DNA from: CBDUBS01 sp965365445
GTDB taxonomy: Bacteria > Bacteroidota > Rhodothermia > Rhodothermales > DASSAV01
Length of the DNA stretch: 22,151 nucleotides
Assembly (NCBI GenBank): GCA_965365445.1
Contig: CBDUBS010000047.1
Coordinates: 1-22,151, forward strand
Direction of reading: 5' to 3'
Below, in pieces: positions 14,647 to 20,802 of the stretch (within the stretch, counting starts at the first letter, position 1; every line of letters begins with the position of its first letter). The notes beneath the pieces are model-generated. The model was not told where the DNA came from. It searched no databases and saw only the letters and a list, made by a program, of their open reading frames with translations. The position numbers and the translations under genes are program-made.

Positions 14647-14672
14647 CGCCGTCGGCACATCGACCGACGGCG
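14647..14672 (+). terminator. Perfect hairpin downstream of the acidic-protein gene
   Basis: CGCCGTCGG (14647-14655) pairs with CCGACGGCG (14664-14672), nine pairs with an 8-base loop, 26 bp after the stop codon. The following sequence (GATGGATCTGTTTAGTTT) has only a broken T-run, so termination may be partial; an mRNA-stabilising role is also possible. Confidence 0.45.
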
Positions 14673-14755
14673 GATGGATCTGTTTAGTTTCGCAACAGGA
14701 ACCGTACCCGACCCGGAGAGATCGAGCCGGGCTTGATGCCTGACCCTTACATAAT

Positions 14756-14779
14756 GCCGCACTGCTCGTGCAGCGCGGC
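14756..14779 (+). repeat. Hairpin preceding the 14786 terminator
   Basis: GCCGC-A-CTGC (14756-14765) pairs with GCAG-C-GCGGC around a TCGT loop, nine pairs broken by one A-C mismatch. With the following terminator it forms a compact two-hairpin block, a layout seen in short bacterial RNAs. Confidence 0.35.
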
Positions 14780-14785
14780 CCAGAG

Positions 14786-14830
14786 AAAGCCGCAGGACTC
14801 ACGATGCTGAAGCCTGCGGCTTTTGCTTTT
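14786..14830 (+). terminator. Strong intrinsic terminator
   Basis: AAAGCCGCAGG (14786-14796) pairs with CCTGCGGCTTT (14813-14823), eleven pairs, and the + strand continues TTTTGCTTTT (14821-14830). It is the likely end of transcription for the acidic-protein transcript, about 200 bp after the stop codon, or of a short independent RNA. The A-run on the 5' side could also make it work, more weakly, on the - strand. Confidence 0.75.
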
Positions 14831-14866
14831 CCCGTCCACAGCAGCCTCTCGACCTGCTTCACAGGT

Positions 14867-14975
14867 ATCCGTTATTGTATACGTTTCATAGAACCGAAGA
14901 GGACGATTTTTTGCTGTGTGAAATTGATGTTTCGGGCTGTGAGACGGTTCGGTTGCCTGTTTCACAATAACGGAT
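14867..14975. repeat. 109-bp segment bounded by a perfect 12-bp inverted repeat
   Basis: ATCCGTTATTGT (14867-14878) and ACAATAACGGAT (14964-14975) are exact inverted copies. Inside, AACCGA (14892-14897) and TCGGTT (14949-14954) form a second nested inverted pair. No open frame fits within. It could be a structured leader RNA or a small palindromic mobile remnant. I see no obvious target-site duplication. Confidence 0.5.
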
Positions 14976-15283
14976 CTGCGTCGGGGGCCAGTTATAATCC
15001 TAACCGCCTTTTCATCCCCATGAGTACAATGTCCGTTATGCAAAACGGCGTTTTTCAGGGGGTGATCATCTTGTGGAAAAGTTGTTCTTGCAAACCCGGA
15101 CGGGGGAAAGTTAATTGGTTGAGCGCGTAGTAACGAGCGCGGACGGTTTATTGCCGCAAGGTGATAGACCGTTATTCATCCTCACAAGAACAGCAGGTTC
15201 CCCGGAGCGGAAAGGCTGGTAGGAAGCTCGCACCTGACGAAGCCTGCCGCGTATTTACTGTATTAACTGCCTGGAGGCGTACC
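14976..15283 (+). promoter_or_regulatory. Leader region of nrdJ with repeated CCGTTAT motif
   Basis: This 308-bp stretch upstream of nrdJ has no supported gene. It holds a TATAAT (14993-14998) without a matching -35 box. Copies of CCGTTAT lie at 15033-15039 and 15169-15175, in addition to the two in the inverted repeat just upstream. A DnaA-box-like TTTTCCACA lies on the - strand at 15072-15080 and a near-match TTATGCAAA at 15036-15044. A GAGCGCG direct repeat lies at 15121-15127 and 15135-15141. A good Shine-Dalgarno GGAGG (15273-15277) stands six bases before the nrdJ ATG. I find no cobalamin-riboswitch core here. Confidence 0.45.
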
Positions 15284-18200
15284 ATGTCAGCTCATTCGTC
15301 TGATGAACCCGTGCTTGGAGAAAAGGCAGAGGCTCTCCAACCTTCCCATCCGGACCCGGTAACCGGCGGTCTGACGGTGCAACGCGTATTTACTTCGGAG
15401 GGGGAGGATCCCTTCGATTCGGTAGAGTGGGAAGTGCGCGACGCCGTAATCAAGAATCATCAGGGCAAGCCGGTCTTCGAACAGAAGGACGTCGTGTTTC
15501 CGGTATCCTGGAGCCGCCTGGCCTCGAACGTGGTGGCGAGCAAGTATTTTTACGGCGACCTCAAGCAGAACGGTCATTCTCCCTATGAAGGAGGCCGTGA
15601 AAACACGTTGCGGCAGCTCATCCATCGGGTTACCCGTACCATCAGCGATTGGGGAGCCGAACAGGGGTACTTCGCCACGGAGGCGGATGCTCAGCGGTTC
15701 TACGAGGAACTGACGTGGCTTTGCGTCAACCAGTATGGCTCGTTCAACTCCCCGGTGTGGTTCAATGTGGGCCTGCACCATCAGTACGGAGTCAAGGACG
15801 GGGGCGGGAAAACCATCTTCGGATGGGATCGGCGCCGACGCGAAATCATCGAGGTCGATCCCTACAAGTATCCTCAGGCTTCGGCGTGCTTCATCATTTC
15901 CGTCAACGACTCCATCGACGACATCTGGCAACTCATGGGCGAAAGCGCCCGGCTGTTCAAGTACGGCAGCGGGGTGGGCGCGGACTGGTCCACGCTGCGC
16001 TCCTCCAGGGAACGTCTCTCCGGGGGAGGCACCCCGTCGGGCCCCGTATCGTTCATGCGGGTGCAGGACGCCACCGGCGGCACGATCAAGTCGGGGGGCA
16101 AAACGCGCCGCGCCGCCATCATGCAAACCCTGAAATGCTGGCATCCCGACATCGTTGAATTCGTGGAGGCCAAGCAGGAGGAGGAGAAAAAGGCGTGGGC
16201 GCTCATCGAGCAGGGCTACGACGGCAGTTTCAATGGGCCGGCCTACGGGAGCGTGGCCTTTCAGAATGTAAACCAGTCGGTGCGGGTAACCGATCAGTTC
16301 ATGAGGGCCGCCGTTGACGGCAAACGGTACGGTCTGCGAGCCGTGCTCGACGGGCGCGTGATCGAGGAGATCGACGCCCACGGTCTGCTGTCCAAAATAT
16401 CCCAGGGCACCTACATCTGCGGCGACCCCGGCCTCCAGTACGAGGACACGATCCAGAAGTGGCATACCGTCAAAAATTCCGGTCCGATCAACTCGAGCAA
16501 CCCTTGCGTAACCGGAGATACGCTGGTAGCCACGGAAACCGGCCTGCGGCGGATCGATAGCCTGCTGGGTGAAACGCCGCGCGTCACCGGCCTGGACGGT
16601 CGGGAGCATCGGGCCACCCGGGTGATCGAAACAGGCATCAAACCGGTGTACCGACTTCGCACGCAGAGCGGTTATGAAATAAAGCTGACGGCGGATCACC
16701 GAGTGTGGACAGAAAACCGGGGCGATGTACCTGCCGCCGAACTGACGCGCGACGATTTCGTGCGGCTGCAGCCGGCTCCGTTCGGCCATGATCGCCTGGA
16801 TGAGGATTTGAGCACGTATGTTGGTTTACTGCTCGGCGACGGATGCCTGGCAAACAATACCGGCAAGGATACCTATACCCTGTCGTTGACCGTGAACAAG
16901 CATCTGGAATGGGCCGTTGCCGAAAAAGCGGCGGAAACGGTCAACCGGTTCAAAAAGAGCCGGAGCGAGTACGACGCGACGGTTCGCGAAACCGCCACGT
17001 CGGCCAAGGTGACCTGCTGCGCCCCGAATGTCATCGATCTCGTCTCAACCTATGCGGTACTCGATGAAGCCAGTGAAGGCAAGCGTCTTACCGATGCGGC
17101 TATGCGCCTGGATCGGGCTTCCGTTCGGGCGTTGCTTCGTGGTCTGTTTACGGCCGATGGTACCGTTGTAAACCAGGGTGAGAAAAACCAGTACATAGCC
17201 CTGGATTCCACCTCGGAGGAACTGCTCCGGCAGGTTCAGCTCTTGCTTCTTGGTTTCGGCGTAAAGGCTAAGATGTACCGTAACCGCCGGGCGCTAACGA
17301 CGAAGCGCGGCGACACGTTCGTTTCGCTTCTTCCCGATGGAAAAGGGGGCGTGAAGGAGTACCCGGTGCAGCAAATGCATTCACTGCGCATCACCCGTTC
17401 CAGCCGAGTGCTCTTCGAGAAAGAAATCGGGTTCATGCCGGAGAGCGACAAGGCCAAGCGCCTGGCCGAACTCAACCGGCAGGTTTCGGCTTACAGAGAT
17501 ACGTTTACCGACCGCGTGGCGTCGTTGGAGTTGCTTGGAGAAGAAGCGGTCTACGATCTTACGGAACCCGTGACGGATCACTTTGTGGCGAACGGCATTG
17601 CCGTGCACAACTGCTCGGAGTACATGCATGTGGATAACTCGGCGTGCAACCTGGCCAGCCTCAACCTGCGCAAGTTTCAGCGGGAGGACGGCTCGTTCGA
17701 CGTCGAGCGGTTCCGGGCGGCTACCCGCATCTTCATTACGGCCATGGAGATTCTGGTAGACAACGCCGGCTACCCCTCTGCCCAGATCGCCAAAAACTCG
17801 CACGACTTTCGGCCGCTCGGCCTCGGGTATGCCAACCTGGGCGCTCTCCTGATGGCTATGGGTCTGCCGTACGATTCGGCCGCGGGCCGGGCCGTAGCCG
17901 GAGCCGTCACCGCCGTCGAGCACGCAGAAGCGTATGCTCGCAGCGCCGAAATAGCGGCCAACCCGAAGATCGGGCCCTTCCCCATGTACGGGAAAAACGC
18001 CGAGCCCATGCTGGAAGTAATGCGGATGCACCGGGACGCCGTGAACCAGATCGACCCGAGTTGCCCCGCCTATCTGCTCGAGGCGGCGCGCGAATCCGCC
18101 GATCGGATGGTCGCGCTCGGCGAGCAGCACGGCTACCGGAATGCGCAGGCCACGGTGCTCGCTCCCACCGGCACGATCGCCTTCATGATGGACTGCGACA

Positions 18201-19432
18201 CGACTGGCATCGAGCCGGACATCGCCCTCGTCAAATACAAGCTCCTCGCCGGAAAGGGCGAAGGGATGCTCAAGATCGTGAATCAGTCGGTGCGCACCGC
18301 CCTTTTCCGGCTGGGGTACTCCGAGGACGAGCAGCGGGCCATACTCGAATACATCGACCGGAACGACACCATCGAAGGGGCTCCCCATCTGAAGGAGGAA
18401 CACCTGGCCGTGTTCGACTGCGCCTTCAAGCCGTTCAAGGGCAAGCGCAGCATCCACCACATGGGGCACCTGAAAATGATGGCGGCGGCCCAACCGTTCA
18501 TCTCCGGAGCCATCAGCAAAACAGTCAACATACCGGAGCACTCCACGGCGGAAGACATATTCGATGCGTACGTGCAGGGCTGGAAGCTTGGTCTGAAGGC
18601 CGTAGCCATTTACCGCGAAAACTCCAAGCGAAGCCAGCCCCTGGCCACCAGCAAGGAGGGGAACACGAAGCCCAGGGCGGCCGGTGTCGAACCGACCGGT
18701 GACGGCGCCGCGGTGGATACGGAAGACGTGTCCGTGATCGAGCGGGTGTTGGAGAAGGTGGTCTACAAGCCCATCCGCAAACGGCTGCCGGACGAACGGC
18801 CCTCGCTGACCCACAAATTCTCGATAGCCGGACACGAAGGATACATTCACATTGGCCTGTACCCGGATACCCATATGCCGGGCGAGTTGTTCATCACCAT
18901 GGCCAAGGAGGGCTCCACCATTTCCGGCATGATGGACGCCTTCGCGACGAGCATCTCGATTGCGTTGCAGTACGGGGTGCCCCTGGAAGATCTGTGCGCC
19001 AAGTTCAGCCACATGCGATTCGAGCCGAGCGGCTTTACCAACAACCGGCAGATCCCGATGGCGAAGTCGATCATGGACTACATCTTCCGGTACCTCGGGC
19101 TGAAATTCCTGGGCCGGGAGCAGTCGAACGAAACGGATGCTCCCGCCGATCCGGTAGCGGAGCAGGTGGAAACCAGCGGCCCGGCCCTCGACGAACAGCA
19201 GATGGAAATCCCGTTCAGCAAACCGGTACCCGCTCCCGATGCCCTGGTCGGCCAGACCGTCGAGGCCTTCTTCGAAGCTGCGGAGCGTTCGGGCGCCGTC
19301 GAAGCATCCGATTCGGCCGCATTCGTCAATCAGGCCGATGCACCGTCGTGCCCGAACTGCGGTTCCATTACCGTGCGTGCGGGTTCGTGCTACTCCTGCC
19401 CGAACTGCGGCTCTACCAGCGGATGCGGTTGA
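15284..19432 (+). CDS. nrdJ: Vitamin B12-dependent class II ribonucleotide reductase with intein
   Basis: The precursor has 1382 residues; without the intein it is 1013. ATG 15284 is chosen because GGAGG (15273-15277) precedes it; an upstream in-frame GTG at 15161 adds non-conserved sequence. The enzyme reduces ribonucleotides to deoxyribonucleotides in the cytoplasm, using adenosylcobalamin to generate a thiyl radical. Landmarks: SACFIISVNDSID (Cys202, a redox-cysteine candidate), GTPSGPVSFMRV, the radical-site motif NP^CSEY split by the intein, VLAPTGTIAFMMDCDTTGIEPD, and a C-terminal module (about SLTHKFSIAGHEGYIHIGL onward). The extreme C-terminus carries two CPNC pairs plus two further cysteines, probably the redox tail or a zinc ribbon. 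No ATP-cone domain is seen at the N-terminus. The gene stands alone, followed by a strong terminator. It depends on cobalamin, which the btuB operon nearby would supply. Confidence 0.97.
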   Translation: MSAHSSDEPVLGEKAEALQPSHPDPVTGGLTVQRVFTSEGEDPFDSVEWEVRDAVIKNHQGKPVFEQKDVVFPVSWSRLASNVVASKYFYGDLKQNGHSPYEGGRENTLRQLIHRVTRTISDWGAEQGYFATEADAQRFYEELTWLCVNQYGSFNSPVWFNVGLHHQYGVKDGGGKTIFGWDRRRREIIEVDPYKYPQASACFIISVNDSIDDIWQLMGESARLFKYGSGVGADWSTLRSSRERLSGGGTPSGPVSFMRVQDATGGTIKSGGKTRRAAIMQTLKCWHPDIVEFVEAKQEEEKKAWALIEQGYDGSFNGPAYGSVAFQNVNQSVRVTDQFMRAAVDGKRYGLRAVLDGRVIEEIDAHGLLSKISQGTYICGDPGLQYEDTIQKWHTVKNSGPINSSNPCVTGDTLVATETGLRRIDSLLGETPRVTGLDGREHRATRVIETGIKPVYRLRTQSGYEIKLTADHRVWTENRGDVPAAELTRDDFVRLQPAPFGHDRLDEDLSTYVGLLLGDGCLANNTGKDTYTLSLTVNKHLEWAVAEKAAETVNRFKKSRSEYDATVRETATSAKVTCCAPNVIDLVSTYAVLDEASEGKRLTDAAMRLDRASVRALLRGLFTADGTVVNQGEKNQYIALDSTSEELLRQVQLLLLGFGVKAKMYRNRRALTTKRGDTFVSLLPDGKGGVKEYPVQQMHSLRITRSSRVLFEKEIGFMPESDKAKRLAELNRQVSAYRDTFTDRVASLELLGEEAVYDLTEPVTDHFVANGIAVHNCSEYMHVDNSACNLASLNLRKFQREDGSFDVERFRAATRIFITAMEILVDNAGYPSAQIAKNSHDFRPLGLGYANLGALLMAMGLPYDSAAGRAVAGAVTAVEHAEAYARSAEIAANPKIGPFPMYGKNAEPMLEVMRMHRDAVNQIDPSCPAYLLEAARESADRMVALGEQHGYRNAQATVLAPTGTIAFMMDCDTTGIEPDIALVKYKLLAGKGEGMLKIVNQSVRTALFRLGYSEDEQRAILEYIDRNDTIEGAPHLKEEHLAVFDCAFKPFKGKRSIHHMGHLKMMAAAQPFISGAISKTVNIPEHSTAEDIFDAYVQGWKLGLKAVAIYRENSKRSQPLATSKEGNTKPRAAGVEPTGDGAAVDTEDVSVIERVLEKVVYKPIRKRLPDERPSLTHKFSIAGHEGYIHIGLYPDTHMPGELFITMAKEGSTISGMMDAFATSISIALQYGVPLEDLCAKFSHMRFEPSGFTNNRQIPMAKSIMDYIFRYLGLKFLGREQSNETDAPADPVAEQVETSGPALDEQQMEIPFSKPVPAPDALVGQTVEAFFEAAERSGAVEASDSAAFVNQADAPSCPNCGSITVRAGSCYSCPNCGSTSGCG
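16505..17611 (+). mobile_element. Intein in NrdJ with LAGLIDADG (DOD) homing endonuclease
   Basis: This element is 369 residues, precursor residues 408-776. It starts with Cys1 (CVTGDTLVATETG, block A) and ends with VANGIAVHN (block G, penultimate His and terminal Asn), followed by Cys+1 of CSEYM. Block B is LTADHRVWT (T62, H65). Two endonuclease motifs are YVGLLLGDG (105-113) and LRGLFTADG (211-219), each with an acidic residue in the catalytic position. All splicing residues are intact, so it should splice itself out, joining SSNP to CSEYM. Joining restores the family's conserved motif. The endonuclease looks potentially active. Its codon use does not differ strikingly from the host gene. 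Confidence 0.95.
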
Positions 19433-19455
19433 TTCCTCCTGTGATCACCTGACCG

Positions 19456-19493
19456 GAAGGGCTGGGGGAAACGTCTTCCAGCCCTTCTTTTTT
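19456..19493 (+). terminator. Strong intrinsic terminator of nrdJ
   Basis: GAAGGGCTGG (19456-19465) pairs perfectly with CCAGCCCTTC (19478-19487), ten pairs with a 12-base loop, followed by six Ts (19488-19493). It lies 23 bp after the nrdJ stop codon. Confidence 0.92.
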
Positions 19494-19697
19494 GAACCCC
19501 TCACCAAGCGCTTCCCCGGCTGCTTCCGGAAAGTCCGCAGAGCTTTTCGCGGGAAGGTCTGGATTATCTCGTCCGGGCTACCCATTCTGGTGAGCAATCC
19601 ATAAGTTAAGCTTATACCCGTTCATGGGACCTGTAGGTGTGCACGGGCGGGTGTTGCCGGCGACGAACAGGCAACGAGGAACAGGGTCCAGAAACGA

Positions 19698-20786
19698 ATG
19701 AAAATGAACAGGCGCATTTTTTCACAGCGGGCCGGTATGGCGGCCCTGGCGGCGGGCTGGCTGCCCCCCTTTTCTGAAACGGCGCCCCCCGAAACGGTCC
19801 GATGGGAGGCTTCCGGCCCGACCGAAGCCCAGAGGCGATGGATGGACTTACGGTTCGGACTGTTCATCCACTTCGGAATCAATACGTTTTACGATAAAGA
19901 GTGGAGCGATGGAACCCTCGACCCGAGCGGGTTCAACCCCACCGCCCTGGACACCGACCAGTGGTGCAGCGCCGCCCGGGAGGCCGGTATGAAGTACGTC
20001 GTGCTCGTTACCAAGCATCACGACGGGTTCTGCAACTGGCCGACGCGCTACACGCGGTACTCGGTGGCCTCTACACCCTTCAAGGGCGACGTAGTTGGTT
20101 CCCTGGTGAACTCTGCGTACAAGTACGGCTTGGCCGTAGGCTTCTACTACTCCCTGTGGGACCGGCACGAGCCCACCCACGACACGGACGAGTACGCGTA
20201 CGTCGAGTTCATGAAACACCAGCTGGCGGAACTCCTCACCCGGTACGGACCTGTCGTAGAGCTGTGGTTCGATGGATTCTGGAAAAAACAGCAGTCAGGA
20301 TGGGGAGAAAAAGGGCGCCGCCCATCCGCTGAGGAGTTCATCCAGTCCTGGCGGAACGAAGGCGCCTATCGCTGGCAAATGGACCACCTGTATCAGTTCG
20401 TCAAGCAGTTGCAACCGGATGCGCTGGTCATGAACAACGCCACCACGGCCTTTCGCGGCGTGCCGCTGCATCCCGTCGATGCCCGCTCGGGAGAAAAGGC
20501 TACGGAGCAGACCGAGGACCGAAAGGTGTGGCGCTTCAACAACCGGGATCTCTACCTGCCGTTGCAGATCGAGACAACCCTCTCCCGGCAGGGCGCCGAG
20601 CAGTTCACCAGCGGCAGCTGGTTCTGGCATGAGGGAGATCATTCGGTGGCCGAGCGGAGCCTGATACTGGAGTGGCTCGGCACGGCCAATCACCTCGAAG
20701 CCAATCTGTTACTCAACGCCGGCCCGATGGCAAGCGGCAAGCTGCGCCCGGAGGACGAGCGGGCCTTACGCACCCTTCGACAATAA
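19698..20786 (+). CDS. Exported alpha-L-fucosidase (GH29), catalytic domain only
   Basis: This gene encodes 362 residues from ATG 19698 (a second ATG at 19704). The N-terminus (MNRRIFSQRAGMAALAAGW) has twin arginines and a short hydrophobic run, a likely Tat signal peptide. The GH29 barrel shows RFGLFIHFGINTFYDKEWS, KYVVLVTKHHDGFCNWPT (100-117), GFYYSLWDRHEPTHD and VVELWFDGFW, in which D192 is the expected nucleophile of the retaining mechanism. NLLLNAGPMASGKL ends the barrel. The protein stops right after it, so the C-terminal beta-sandwich found in many family members is absent. It removes terminal fucose (or related sugars) from glycans in the periplasm or outside. It is followed 16 bp later by a beta-helix lipoprotein gene, suggesting a small glycan-degradation operon. 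Confidence 0.93.
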   Translation: MKMNRRIFSQRAGMAALAAGWLPPFSETAPPETVRWEASGPTEAQRRWMDLRFGLFIHFGINTFYDKEWSDGTLDPSGFNPTALDTDQWCSAAREAGMKYVVLVTKHHDGFCNWPTRYTRYSVASTPFKGDVVGSLVNSAYKYGLAVGFYYSLWDRHEPTHDTDEYAYVEFMKHQLAELLTRYGPVVELWFDGFWKKQQSGWGEKGRRPSAEEFIQSWRNEGAYRWQMDHLYQFVKQLQPDALVMNNATTAFRGVPLHPVDARSGEKATEQTEDRKVWRFNNRDLYLPLQIETTLSRQGAEQFTSGSWFWHEGDHSVAERSLILEWLGTANHLEANLLLNAGPMASGKLRPEDERALRTLRQ

Positions 20787-20802
20787 CCATAGAGGCGCCG
20801 GG

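Noticed and set aside
14230..14862. A 210-codon serine-rich open frame on the - strand
   Set aside because: Its serine/arginine runs are the mirror of the GA-rich acidic codons on the + strand, and it crosses two hairpins including a strong terminator.
15020..15130. A 36-codon open frame (MSTMSVMQNG...) in the nrdJ leader
   Set aside because: It is short, without a clear ribosome site, in a region with repeated motifs; no evidence for translation.
15161..15283. An upstream GTG start extending NrdJ by 41 residues
   Set aside because: The extension is low in family-like features and has no Shine-Dalgarno, while GGAGG stands six bases before ATG 15284.
14976..15283. A second cobalamin riboswitch ahead of nrdJ
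   Set aside because: Class II RNR genes often have one, so I looked. A GAAGCCTGCC near 15238-15248 recalls the B12 box, but the conserved GCTGT...CCCGCAACTGT core and the box itself are absent.
13973..15283. tRNA or rRNA gene in the hairpin-rich gap
   Set aside because: No cloverleaf with T-loop (GTTCRANNC) and matching acceptor stem was found; the hairpins are simple stems.
17381..19012. A 543-codon open frame on the - strand inside nrdJ
   Set aside because: It is antisense to the conserved NrdJ catalytic region.
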